Assembly (NCBI GenBank): GCA_964651505.1
Contig: CAZYXT010000003.1
Coordinates: forward strand, 1-45,822
Source of the DNA: Avisuccinivibrio_A sp964651505
Lineage (GTDB): Bacteria; Pseudomonadota; Gammaproteobacteria; Enterobacterales; Succinivibrionaceae
DNA length: 45,822 nucleotides
Direction: 5' to 3'
A program made the position numbers and the translations under genes. Numbering within the stretch: the stretch's first letter is position 1; each line of letters opens with the position of its first letter. Shown piece after piece: positions 1 to 8,130 of the stretch. Below the pieces are notes generated by a model, which was not told where the DNA came from, made no database searches, and saw nothing but the letters and a program-made list of their open reading frames with translations.

Positions 1-109
1 AGGGCTCATTCACTGCCTTAAAACATTTGATTAAGTGACCGGTCGCTCTCACAAGAGTGGCTGCTACCTGAAGCTGAATGTCGTAAAAGTCTTGTTCTTT
101 GTTGCTCAT
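1..109 (-). CDS. Partial gene of unknown function, overlapping the lon stop codon
   Basis: An ATG at 107-109 (minus strand) overlaps the lon stop codon in an ATGA arrangement, and the frame stays open to the window edge (36 codons). An AAGGTG ribosome-binding sequence lies just upstream inside the end of lon. The visible N-terminus starts MSNKEQDFYDIQLQVAATLV and reads like a soluble helical protein. In enterobacteria lon is followed by hupB, but this sequence does not resemble HU. I do not recognise the family. The stop overlap suggests translational coupling to lon. Confidence 0.5.
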   Translation of the reverse strand, partial: MSNKEQDFYDIQLQVAATLVRATGHLIKCFKAVNEP

Positions 110-2607
110 GCGTGCACCTTGGTCTCCGATGGCTCCTCTTCTGAGCCTAAGCTGTGATTGATTTTCCATGGGCTTTGCGGCTCATGCTCGTAAGGATCTT
201 CTTGCAAGGCAAACTTCAAGACCTCGTCGATGCGCCCGACAGGCTCTATCTTAAGCCCCTTGAGCACGGACTTGGGCATGTCCCACAGATCTTTTTTGTT
301 GTCCTCGGGGATGAGCACCAGCTTGATGCCGCCGCGCAAGGCCGCAAGCAGTTTCTCTTTGAGGCCGCCTATGGGCAGGACATCCCCGCGCAAGGTGATC
401 TCGCCTGTCATGGCCACATCGGCGCGCACGGGATTGTAGGTTAAAGCCGACACGATGGCCGTGACCATGCCCACGCCTGCCGACGGGCCTTCCTTGGGGG
501 TGGCCCCTTCGGGCACGTGAATGTGCAGATCGCACTTTTCAAAAAATTGCGGATCAAGCTTCAAAAGATGCGCCCGCGAGCGCACCAGGGTCATGGCAGC
601 GCTGATGGACTCTTTCATGACATCGCCAAGCTTGCCCGTGAGGGTATGATTGCCCTTGCCGCTGTTGGCCACCGCCTCAAGCTGCAAAAGCTCGCCGCCC
701 ATCGAGGTCCACGCCAATCCGTTGACCAGCCCTATCTTGTTTTCGCTTAACTTTGAGGTAAAGTCATAGCGGCGCGGCCCCAAGATCTTGGGCAGCTTTT
801 TCTCGTCAATGACGATCTTGCGCCGCCTTGGACGCTTTTTGCCATCGCCCCTGTCGGCCTTGGCGCTTTCTTTTAAGAGCATGTCCTTGACCGTCACCCG
901 GCACAGCTTGTTTAACAGCCGCTCAAGCCCTCTGACGCCCGCTTCATGGGTGTAGTAGCGAATAAGCTCCAAGATGGCCTCGTCGGTGACGCAAAAATAG
1001 CTTTCATCAAGGGTATTGAGCCTGATCTGCTTGGGCAAAAGATAACGCTTGGCAATGTTGAACTTTTCCTCTTCGGTGTAAGAGGACAAGTCGATGATCT
1101 CCATGCGATCCAAGAGCGGCTGGCTGATGTTGTAGCTGTTGGCCGTGGCGATAAACAGCACATTGGACAGATCGTACTCGATTTCCACGTAGTTGTCGGT
1201 GAAGGCATGGTTTTGCTCAGGATCCAAGACCTCAAGCAGCGCCGCCTCCGGATCGCCGTGCACCGAGTGCCCCAGCTTGTCGATTTCATCAAGCAGGAAC
1301 AAAGGATTGTTGACCCCGCAGCCTATGATGTTGGAAATGATTTTCCCGGGAAGCGAGCCCACATAGGTGCGCCTGTGCCCGCGGATCTCAGACTCGTCGT
1401 GAATGCCGCCCAAAGCCGCCCTTGCATACTTGCGCCCGGTGGCCTTGGCAATGGAGGCTCCCAGGGACGTCTTGCCGATGCCGGGGGGCCCCATCAGGCA
1501 CAAAATGGGCCCGTGGATCTTGTCAGAGCGCGATTGGACTGCCAGATATTCCAAAATTCTTTCTTTGACCTTCTCCAAGCCGTAATGATCGTGATCCAAA
1601 ACTTCCTTGGCCACGCTCAGATCTTTGTTGACCTCCGAGCTCTCCTGCCAGGGGATGGACATCAAAGTCTCGATGTAATTGCGGCTGGTGACCGACTCTG
1701 AGTTGTGGTAACTCATGGTCGAGTACTTTTTGATCTCTTTTTCGATGCGCTTTTTGACGGCAGGAGGGGCTTTGAGCTCCTCAAGCCGCTCCATCAGGAT
1801 CTCCGCCTCATCGTCATCGCCCTTGTCGAGGTGAAGCTCGCGCTTGATGTATTTGAGCTGCTCGTTCAAAAAGTACTCTTTTTGATTGCGATCCATGCTC
1901 AGCCGCGCCTCTTCGACTATGCGCCGCTCAAGCTCGGCCTGATAGGAAAAGCCGTTTAACTTGACAATCAAAAAGCGAGCCCGCTCCACGGGATCAAGAC
2001 AAGAGAGCAGATAGCGTTTCTCGGCAAGGCCGATGGAGGCCGTCTGCGCCAGCACATTGGTGATGACCGACAAATCGGTGTGCTTTTTCAGTGTCTCGAT
2101 GAGATCGGAGGGAATGGTCTTGTCAATAAAGCTTTTGACCGCAGGATCGCCGTTTTTGAGCGCATGATCCAATGCCGCCTGCAAAACCGTCACATAGTGA
2201 TCAAGCACGCTTTGGCTGTGGGTCGTCTCCTGCAACATCTCAAAGGTTGCTTTGCGATAGGCGCAGCCATCTTCATCTAACACGTTGATGAGCCTGATGC
2301 GCCCGGTGCCGCGCAACAGGCACTTGAAATTGTCGGTGTCCTTGTACACTCCGCTGATGACGCGGCAGATCACGCCCACAGGCAGCAAACCGTCCCTGCC
2401 CGGGGTCTCCTCGTCATCGTTTAACTGACAAAACACGGCAATGTCAGGCTGCTCTGAGAGCATGGCCGTGCGAAAAGCCTCGATGGACTGCTCGCGGGCG
2501 GCCAGCACCTGCACATTGGTGTCGGGGGTGACCACCAGGCCTCTTAATGTCACCAGAGGCAAAACCTTTCTGATGGGATTTTCAGCTGCGTTATTTTTCT
2601 GCGTCAT
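106..2607 (-). CDS. lon: ATP-dependent protease Lon (endopeptidase La)
   Basis: Lon is a cytoplasmic homo-oligomeric AAA+ serine protease that degrades misfolded and short-lived regulatory proteins. The 833-residue product has the N-terminal substrate-binding LON domain (about 15-215), a helical linker, the AAA+ module with Walker A GPPGIGKT at about 373-380, and a C-terminal protease domain. The catalytic dyad is visible as Ser709 in EGPSAGVG and a Lys 43 residues later in GGLKEKLL. It is somewhat longer than the E. coli protein (784 aa). An AGAAGG ribosome-binding site precedes the ATG. It is the last recognised gene of tig-clpP-clpX-lon, a conserved gammaproteobacterial order. The 89-bp gap after clpX holds a GC-rich hairpin. 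I saw no convincing sigma-32 promoter. Confidence 0.98.
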   Translation of the reverse strand: MTQKNNAAENPIRKVLPLVTLRGLVVTPDTNVQVLAAREQSIEAFRTAMLSEQPDIAVFCQLNDDEETPGRDGLLPVGVICRVISGVYKDTDNFKCLLRGTGRIRLINVLDEDGCAYRKATFEMLQETTHSQSVLDHYVTVLQAALDHALKNGDPAVKSFIDKTIPSDLIETLKKHTDLSVITNVLAQTASIGLAEKRYLLSCLDPVERARFLIVKLNGFSYQAELERRIVEEARLSMDRNQKEYFLNEQLKYIKRELHLDKGDDDEAEILMERLEELKAPPAVKKRIEKEIKKYSTMSYHNSESVTSRNYIETLMSIPWQESSEVNKDLSVAKEVLDHDHYGLEKVKERILEYLAVQSRSDKIHGPILCLMGPPGIGKTSLGASIAKATGRKYARAALGGIHDESEIRGHRRTYVGSLPGKIISNIIGCGVNNPLFLLDEIDKLGHSVHGDPEAALLEVLDPEQNHAFTDNYVEIEYDLSNVLFIATANSYNISQPLLDRMEIIDLSSYTEEEKFNIAKRYLLPKQIRLNTLDESYFCVTDEAILELIRYYTHEAGVRGLERLLNKLCRVTVKDMLLKESAKADRGDGKKRPRRRKIVIDEKKLPKILGPRRYDFTSKLSENKIGLVNGLAWTSMGGELLQLEAVANSGKGNHTLTGKLGDVMKESISAAMTLVRSRAHLLKLDPQFFEKCDLHIHVPEGATPKEGPSAGVGMVTAIVSALTYNPVRADVAMTGEITLRGDVLPIGGLKEKLLAALRGGIKLVLIPEDNKKDLWDMPKSVLKGLKIEPVGRIDEVLKFALQEDPYEHEPQSPWKINHSLGSEEEPSETKVHA

Positions 2608-2664
2608 AGACCTTCTGGGATTGTGAGCAACAAAGAGTTATACAGATTACGTGGAGGCTGCCCT

Positions 2665-2680
2665 GCCCTTTTGCAAGGGC
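2665..2680 (-). other. GC-rich hairpin between clpX and lon
   Basis: Six-base arms GCCCTT/AAGGGC around a four-base loop lie in the 89-bp gap between the clpX stop and the lon start. No U-tract follows on the minus strand, so it is not a standard terminator. It could attenuate or stabilise the transcript, or have no role. Confidence 0.35.
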
Positions 2681-2696
2681 GGGGCGCAAAAAATAC

Positions 2697-3980
2697 TCAA
2701 GAGGCCAATGAGGATTTGATGACTAAGGGCTCGCTGCCGTTGCGCACCGTGTTCTCGTCGACCACCACCTTGGCCACGTTATTGGCCGAGGGAATATCGT
2801 ACATGGTGTTCATGAGCAGCCCCTCGACCACCGAGCGCAAGCCGCGGGCGCCGGTGTGCCTTTCAATGGCAATATCGGCAATGGCATGCAAGGCCTCCTG
2901 CGTAAACTCCAGATCGACCCCTTCAAACTTGAACAAGGCTTCGTACTGGCGCACGATGGCATTCTTGGGCTCTTTTAAGACCCGCACCAGCGATTCGCGA
3001 TCAAGCTCCTTTAAGGCGGTGATGACCGGCATGCGGCCGATGAACTCGGGGATGATGCCGAATTTGACCAGATCGTCAGGCTCCACTTTTTGATATTTTT
3101 GGGTCAGGGTCAGGGCATCCTTCTTGCCTATGACCTCGGCGCCAAAGCCGATGCCCGAGTTCTTGGACAGTCTTTTGTCGACTATCTTCTCCAAGCCTGC
3201 AAAGGCGCCGCCGCAGATAAACAGGATCTGCGAGGTATCCACCTCGATCATCTCGTGGCGCGGATGCTTGCGCCCGCCCTGCGTGGGAATGGAAGCCACC
3301 GTCCCTTCGACAAGCTTTAACAGAGCCTGCTGCACGCCCTCGCCGGACACATCGCGGGTGATGGAGGGATTTTCGCTTTTGCGCGCTATCTTGTCGATCT
3401 CATCGATGTAGATGATGCCCTTCTGGGCCTTTTGCACGTCAAAATCGCAGCTTTGCAACAGCCTTAAAATGACGTTTTCCACATCTTCGCCCACATAGCC
3501 TGCCTCGGTTAAGGTGGTGGCATCGGACATGGCAAAAGGCACTTTCAAAAAGCGCGCCAAAGTCTGCACGAGCAAAGTCTTGCCCGAGCCTGTGGGGCCG
3601 ATGAGCAGAATGTTGGATTTGCCAAGCTCCACGCCCGTCTCTTCGGCGCTGTGCTTGAGTCTCTTGTAGTGGTTGTAGACGGCCACGGCCAGACCTTTTT
3701 TGGCATCTTCCTGCCCGATGACGTACTCGTCAAGGTGCGCGGCAATGGCATGCGGAGTAGGCAGATTATCAAGATCCAAAGAGCCTGCGGCCGCAGAACT
3801 CTTGGCGTCCTTGCCATCTTCTTTGATCTTGCCCTCTTTGACCAAAATGTCGTAGCACTTTTTGACGCAGTCCGAGCAAATGACCGTGCCCTGCTTGGTC
3901 TTGATTAATGTACGGTTTTCCGTGCCCCCCTTGCCGCAAAACAGGCAAACCGGGGTCTTGTTGTCGTCGCTTGGGCTCAT
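2697..3980 (-). CDS. clpX: ATP-dependent Clp protease ATP-binding subunit ClpX
   Basis: ClpX is the AAA+ unfoldase that selects substrates, including ssrA-tagged proteins, and feeds them to ClpP. The 427-aa product has the N-terminal zinc-binding domain (Cys12, Cys15, Cys35, Cys38), Walker A GPTGSGKT near residue 129, and the IGF loop (in SGIGFGAE) that docks onto ClpP. Length matches the family (about 424). It starts 7 bp after clpP on the same strand, so the two subunits are almost certainly co-transcribed. The N-terminus is well fixed because the zinc ligands begin at residue 12. Confidence 0.98.
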   Translation of the reverse strand: MSPSDDNKTPVCLFCGKGGTENRTLIKTKQGTVICSDCVKKCYDILVKEGKIKEDGKDAKSSAAAGSLDLDNLPTPHAIAAHLDEYVIGQEDAKKGLAVAVYNHYKRLKHSAEETGVELGKSNILLIGPTGSGKTLLVQTLARFLKVPFAMSDATTLTEAGYVGEDVENVILRLLQSCDFDVQKAQKGIIYIDEIDKIARKSENPSITRDVSGEGVQQALLKLVEGTVASIPTQGGRKHPRHEMIEVDTSQILFICGGAFAGLEKIVDKRLSKNSGIGFGAEVIGKKDALTLTQKYQKVEPDDLVKFGIIPEFIGRMPVITALKELDRESLVRVLKEPKNAIVRQYEALFKFEGVDLEFTQEALHAIADIAIERHTGARGLRSVVEGLLMNTMYDIPSANNVAKVVVDENTVRNGSEPLVIKSSLAS

Positions 3981-3987
3981 TGAGCTT

Positions 3988-4602
3988 TTATTCCTCTGTC
4001 GCAGCCTTGGGCATCTGATCGCGACCGGAGATGACCGAGTCGATCAGCCCGAACTCCAAAGCCTCCTGCGCGGACATGAAGTTGTCCCTGTCGCAGGCAG
4101 CTTCAATCTCTTCAAGGCTCTTGCCGGTATGCGCCGCCAAGCAGGAATTTAAAATCTGCTTGATGCGCTCGGTTTCGCGAGCGTGGATCATGATGTCCGA
4201 GGCCTGGCCTTTGAAGCCGCCTAAGGGCTGATGGATCATGATCCTTGCATGAGGCAATGCAAAACGCTTGCCCTTGCAGCCGCCTGAGAGCAAAAAAGAT
4301 CCCATCGAGCAGGCCTGCCCAAGGCACACCGTGGCCACGTCAGGCTTGATGTACTGCATGGTGTCGTAAATGGCCATGCCGGCGGTCACCGCGCCGCCCG
4401 GGGAATTGATGTACAAATAGATGTCCTTGTCAGGATCGTCTGATTCCAAAAAAAGTAACTGCGCCACGATTAGATCGGCCATATGATCTTCGACTTGTCC
4501 TGTCAGAAAGATCACCCGGTCCTTGAGCAGACGCGAATATATGTCAAAAGATCTCTCGCCTCGTCCTGTCTGCTCGATGACCATGGGCACCAACGTTGAC
4601 AT
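3988..4602 (-). CDS. clpP: ATP-dependent Clp protease proteolytic subunit ClpP
   Basis: ClpP is the tetradecameric serine peptidase chamber that works with ClpX or ClpA. The frame is open upstream to 4677, but the ATG at 4602 is preferred: it has a GAGGAG ribosome-binding sequence about 7 nt upstream, gives a normal 204-residue protein, and excludes upstream codons that lie within a terminator-like hairpin. The catalytic triad is Ser99 (GQACSMG), His124 (MIHQPLGG) and an Asp near residue 173. The N-terminus reads MSTLVPMVIEQTGRGERS, close to mature E. coli ClpP, so the usual short propeptide is essentially absent. It lies between tig and clpX. Confidence 0.98.
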   Translation of the reverse strand: MSTLVPMVIEQTGRGERSFDIYSRLLKDRVIFLTGQVEDHMADLIVAQLLFLESDDPDKDIYLYINSPGGAVTAGMAIYDTMQYIKPDVATVCLGQACSMGSFLLSGGCKGKRFALPHARIMIHQPLGGFKGQASDIMIHARETERIKQILNSCLAAHTGKSLEEIEAACDRDNFMSAQEALEFGLIDSVISGRDQMPKAATEE

Positions 4603-4620
4603 ACCAGTGCTCCTCAATGC

Positions 4621-4651
4621 AAAGAAAAACCCCACGCAGCGGCGTTGGGGT
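4621..4651 (-). terminator. Hairpin plus T-tract between tig and clpP
   Basis: On the minus strand the arms ACCCCAACGC and GCGTGGGGT (one bulge) close on a four-base loop and are followed by TTTTTCTTT. This resembles an intrinsic terminator placed between tig and clpP. Because the cluster is normally co-expressed, it probably acts as a partial terminator or attenuator. Confidence 0.6.
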
Positions 4652-4698
4652 CTATAACATATCACAGTTGCCTGCACTTTAGGCAGGGGTGATTAAAT

Positions 4699-6042
4699 TT
4701 ATCGGGGCGATACCAAAAGGTCGCCAAAGGGGATCTTCTCGTACTCTACCTGCATCAGATTGCGGGCACAGGCGATGATATCCTCCTGCAAGGCCATCTC
4801 GACGATGTAGTTCATCTCATCCTTGCTGCGGCGCAGCTCTTCTTTGGCATGCTCGGGATCTTCCAAAGCCGAGGCAAAAATATCAAGCTCGCGCTCGACG
4901 GTCTCGTCAGAAGGCGAGGTGATGTTGTTGCCTGCGCGGAAGCTTTCGAAAATCCAGGAAATGCGCACCTGATTCTCAGCCTCCTTACGGCGGTACTGAG
5001 GATCTTTCAACATATTTTGTTGCACCTTGATCACGGGAGGAAGCTCCTTGCCCAAATAGCGCTGCATGCGATCCTTTTCGGCCTTGAGCATGGTCTGCCT
5101 GGAGTTTTCAATCCAGATTGAAGGAATGACGAAGTCCCCTGCAGCTTCCTTCAAGGCTTCGGCTAAGGCACCGATGTTGGCGTGCATCAGGCGGTTGTGC
5201 TTCTCGCGCTCCATGTTGTTGCGAAGCTCTTTGCGCAATACTTCTTCATTTTCCACGTTGAAGGATGCAAAGAAGGCTTCGTTAAGCTCGGGGAGGATCT
5301 GCTCTGCAACCGAGTTGATCTTGATGTCGAAGGTGGCATCCTTGCCCCTGAGAGACTCTACATAGTCCTCAGGGAAGGTGACGTCGATGGAAAACTCGTC
5401 GCCTGCCTTGTGGCCTGCAATCTGCTCAAGGAAGCCCGGGATCATGATCGAGCGGCCGATGACGGCGTTGTAGTTCTTGGCGCTGCTGCCCTCAAACAGC
5501 TCCCCGTCAATCCTGCCTGCAAAGTTGATGTTGACGCGATGACCGTCGGCAGCGGCAGTGTCGGCCGGGCATTCTTGCCAGACGGCGCGCTGCTGGCGCA
5601 AGGACATGATCATGTTTTCCACGTCCTCATCGGTAAGTTCGCACTCGTATTGCTTCAAGGTGCGGCCCTTAAGATCCAGACTCAGGCGCTCGGGCATCAC
5701 CTCGCAGGTGAATGCCAGGGTGTTTTCGCCGTTGGGATCAAACTTGGTGCCCTCGGCAATGGCTACCGAAGGGGTATCGACAATCTTAAGCTCGGGGTGC
5801 TCGGAGGTAACCTGATTAAATGCCTGGCGGGCCAGGGCATCGAGCGTGCCGTCGAACACGTCGCCCGGGCGCTGTTGCATGACAATGTTGGCAGGGATGT
5901 GTCCCTTGCGGAAACCGGGAACGCGCATCTTCTTTGAGAGCTCTTTGATGGTCTTCTCAAAAGCGCTCTTAACCAACGAGGCCTCTACCACGACCTTAAT
6001 GATCCGCTTAAGGCCTTCACCTTGTTCAATAGTAACCTGCAT
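4699..6042 (-). CDS. tig: Trigger factor, ribosome-associated chaperone and peptidyl-prolyl isomerase
   Basis: Trigger factor binds near the ribosomal exit tunnel through L23 and shields nascent chains. The 447-aa product has the N-terminal ribosome-binding domain with the signature GFRKGHIP at 43-50, a central FKBP-type isomerase domain (about 155-245), and the helical C-terminal cradle. Length is slightly above the 432 aa of E. coli. It is the first gene of tig-clpP-clpX-lon. The 96-bp gap to clpP contains a terminator-like hairpin, so tig may be transcribed in excess of the protease genes. Confidence 0.97.
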   Translation of the reverse strand: MQVTIEQGEGLKRIIKVVVEASLVKSAFEKTIKELSKKMRVPGFRKGHIPANIVMQQRPGDVFDGTLDALARQAFNQVTSEHPELKIVDTPSVAIAEGTKFDPNGENTLAFTCEVMPERLSLDLKGRTLKQYECELTDEDVENMIMSLRQQRAVWQECPADTAAADGHRVNINFAGRIDGELFEGSSAKNYNAVIGRSIMIPGFLEQIAGHKAGDEFSIDVTFPEDYVESLRGKDATFDIKINSVAEQILPELNEAFFASFNVENEEVLRKELRNNMEREKHNRLMHANIGALAEALKEAAGDFVIPSIWIENSRQTMLKAEKDRMQRYLGKELPPVIKVQQNMLKDPQYRRKEAENQVRISWIFESFRAGNNITSPSDETVERELDIFASALEDPEHAKEELRRSKDEMNYIVEMALQEDIIACARNLMQVEYEKIPFGDLLVSPR

Positions 6043-6186
6043 CTTTTACCTCTTATTAGGCCGCAGTATGACAAATCTCAATCTGACAATATTCAATATT
6101 CTGCATGCCTGCCGCGGGGGACAGGCTGATCCACGGCATTATATTAGATGAACCCGATCTGAGCAAGACTTTATCAAGATTGCATC

Positions 6187-7157
6187 ATGGCAATTTCACC
6201 TGACCGCATGAGATCGCAAATTTAGGAATTGACACTTTTGGCGCCGGGCAGATCTCAGCTTGAGCGGCAGGTTGAGCTCATCTCCTGCGCGGCAGGCACA
6301 GACCTTTTTGTGCCCGGCATCGCTATTGCGACAGTCAAACCTGCTGACGGAAAAATCGATGGATCCATGCTGACAGCCGGCCTGAAAAATGTTCGGCAAA
6401 AAACTCGCGACACTCGTCCGAGCCCATTATTTTCAAGGCACGATAGATTGTGCTTGCAGAGGGTACGTACTCAGGCCCGGGCCACTCGTCTTCAAGCAAA
6501 ACGCAGATGGCAGGCATGTTGCGCTCTATGTATTCTCTTATCGATTTGGGCTCGGTGATGCCTGCGCAGGCGGCGAAAATGATAATTAAGATCAGGGGAG
6601 CAAGCGGGTAGGTGATGAAATCATCGTCTCTTGGATCGGAGTACTTCTCTTCAATGGCGCGCAGTCCTGCACGCAGTTCATCCATGACCCCTTCAGGCAA
6701 CGCTCCGATTTCGTCTTTGCATGCTTCAAACCGCATCATCTGCTCTTGCAGACTGTCGCCTTTTATGCCCATGCGCTCAAGATAGCCGGCTGCGGCGCGT
6801 TCTCTTTTTTCATGGGAGCGCGCACTCTCATCCTCCGAGCGAGGGATTGCCCGCCGCGAAGGGCTTCGTTTAATAAGACTTTGGCACTTAAATTCCATAA
6901 AAAAACAACCTGAAAATCGGATTTGCTTCCATAAGATCACATCAAAAAACCAATAGTCAAGAATTCAATATATTATTATGCGACGCACATCTCAAAGATG
7001 CTTATTGAAGGAAAATCGGAAAACGAGAGCCCGGCCAAGCTCAAAGGCCAGGCTGCCTAGCCGGCAACGGACAGCCGCGCATCACAAATTGACTGAGATT
7101 ACAAATCAGCCCCCGCCTAAAAATGCGATCTGAGAAGATCAGGTGAATTTGCCATAG
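6187..7157 (-). mobile_element. ISAs1-like insertion element, internally deleted, with inverted repeats and target duplication
   Basis: The left end at 6187-6226 and the right end at 7116-7155 are imperfect inverted repeats. They share a 17-bp outer block (6187-6203 against 7139-7155, one mismatch) and inner blocks AGATCGCA and TTTAGG. The 9-mer GATTGCATC flanks both sides (6178-6186 and 7158-7166), as expected for a target-site duplication; ISAs1-family elements usually make 8-10 bp. At about 970 bp the element is shorter than an intact ISAs1 element. It encodes only the front of the transposase, so it is probably a non-autonomous deletion derivative. The exact right boundary is uncertain by about 2 bp. 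Confidence 0.7.
6335..6898 (-). pseudogene. Truncated ISAs1-family transposase (N-terminal part only)
   Basis: The ATG at 6898 opens a frame of 187 codons. Its centre matches the N-terminal domain that accompanies the DDE domain in ISAs1/H-repeat transposases: a YSDPR start, a hydrophobic segment with LAPLILIIIFAACAGI, then SASTIYRALKIM. Full transposases of this family are about 350-400 aa with a C-terminal DDE catalytic domain. Here the frame stops shortly after the segment ending RLSAWIHRFFRQQV, and the roughly 130 bp left before the inverted repeat cannot hold the catalytic domain. The product should be inactive for transposition. Confidence 0.75.
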
Positions 7158-7173
7158 GATTGCATCGGGCAAA

Positions 7174-8130
7174 TTAAACCACTAAGCCTTGCAACCCGCA
7201 ATAGCAGCGCTTCTCGTCACTCTTGACCTTGGGATCAGGCTTAATCGGCAAAAAGCGCCCTGCAAAGCGCTCATCTTTCCACACGGGCTTTGCCTTGTCG
7301 GGAATGACAAGATTGTACCCAAGCTCCCTAAACTGCCCCTCTTGGTGAAAATCAGAGCCTGCCGAGGCCAAAAGATCGTTTTGCAGGCACAAATTGCACA
7401 AATAATCGCGCTCTGAGGGCTTTTGTTGGCAGGAGGCCGTTTCCATGGCATCTCCCCCTGCGCTTTTAAAATAGGCAATAAGCTCCCGAAGCTTGGTATT
7501 GGTCATCTCATAACGCCTCGGGTGGGCCAAAACCGCGCAGCCGCCTGATTCATGGATGATCTTGACGGCATCTGCAATGTCGCGCCATTGCGTGGCTGCG
7601 TAGGCCTCTTTGCCGCGGCGCAAATAGCGGTTAAAAGCCTCATCGGGGCTTTTGGCAGCCCCGATTTCATAAAGATGGCGCGCATAATTGCCGCGGGTGA
7701 TGACCGCACCCTCAGGCAAAGCGCCCCTGATGGTCTCGTAGATGTTTGCAAACCCCAGTCTCTCAAGCTTGCGCCCTATCCTTTGAGCCCTGTCGCAGCG
7801 CAGTTCTTTTTGCTCTGCGATAAGCTTTTGCATGCTCTCATGATCAGGGTTGATGAGGAGTCCTGCAATATGGATCTGATGGCCTGCATACGAAGTTGAG
7901 ATCTCGATGCCGTCGATGATTTGCAGCTTGTCGCACGCATCAAGGGACAAAAGCGCCTCATGGGCCGCCTTAAGGCCCTGCACGCTGTCATGATCGGTGA
8001 TGGCAAGATGGGTCAGATGCCGCCTTAAGGCCCTTTGCACCAGCTCATAAGGAGTCAGGGCCCCGTCTGAGGCATTGGTGTGGCTGTGCAGATCAATCAG
8101 ACTGTGTTTTGGCAATTTTGGCTTCCTCAT
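7174..8130 (-). CDS. rnm: PHP-domain 5'-3' exoribonuclease (RNase AM / YciV family)
   Basis: The product carries the metal-binding PHP motifs in order: DLHSHTNASDG, TDHDS, EIST, HPRRYE and GSDFH. The overall sequence follows E. coli YciV (TrpH), now known as RNase AM, which trims 5' ends of rRNA precursors. The family also hydrolyses 3',5'-nucleotide bisphosphates. The frame is open up to 8172 inside uup. I place the start at the ATG at 8130, giving 318 aa. A TTG at 8115 with AGGAAG six bases upstream is an equally good alternative and would give a protein nearer E. coli length. Either way the gene overlaps the 3' end of uup, implying translational coupling. Confidence 0.9.
   Translation of the reverse strand: MRKPKLPKHSLIDLHSHTNASDGALTPYELVQRALRRHLTHLAITDHDSVQGLKAAHEALLSLDACDKLQIIDGIEISTSYAGHQIHIAGLLINPDHESMQKLIAEQKELRCDRAQRIGRKLERLGFANIYETIRGALPEGAVITRGNYARHLYEIGAAKSPDEAFNRYLRRGKEAYAATQWRDIADAVKIIHESGGCAVLAHPRRYEMTNTKLRELIAYFKSAGGDAMETASCQQKPSERDYLCNLCLQNDLLASAGSDFHQEGQFRELGYNLVIPDKAKPVWKDERFAGRFLPIKPDPKVKSDEKRCYCGLQGLVV

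Noticed and set aside
946..1701. 251-codon plus-strand frame opposite lon
   Set aside because: Fully antisense to the AAA+ and protease domains of lon; no ribosome site or family resemblance.
2608..2696. Sigma-32 heat-shock promoter for lon
   Set aside because: CTTG-containing stretches occur, but no CCCCAT-type -10 lies at the required spacing.
5182..5937. 251-codon plus-strand frame opposite tig
   Set aside because: Fully antisense to trigger factor and lacking any recognisable motif.
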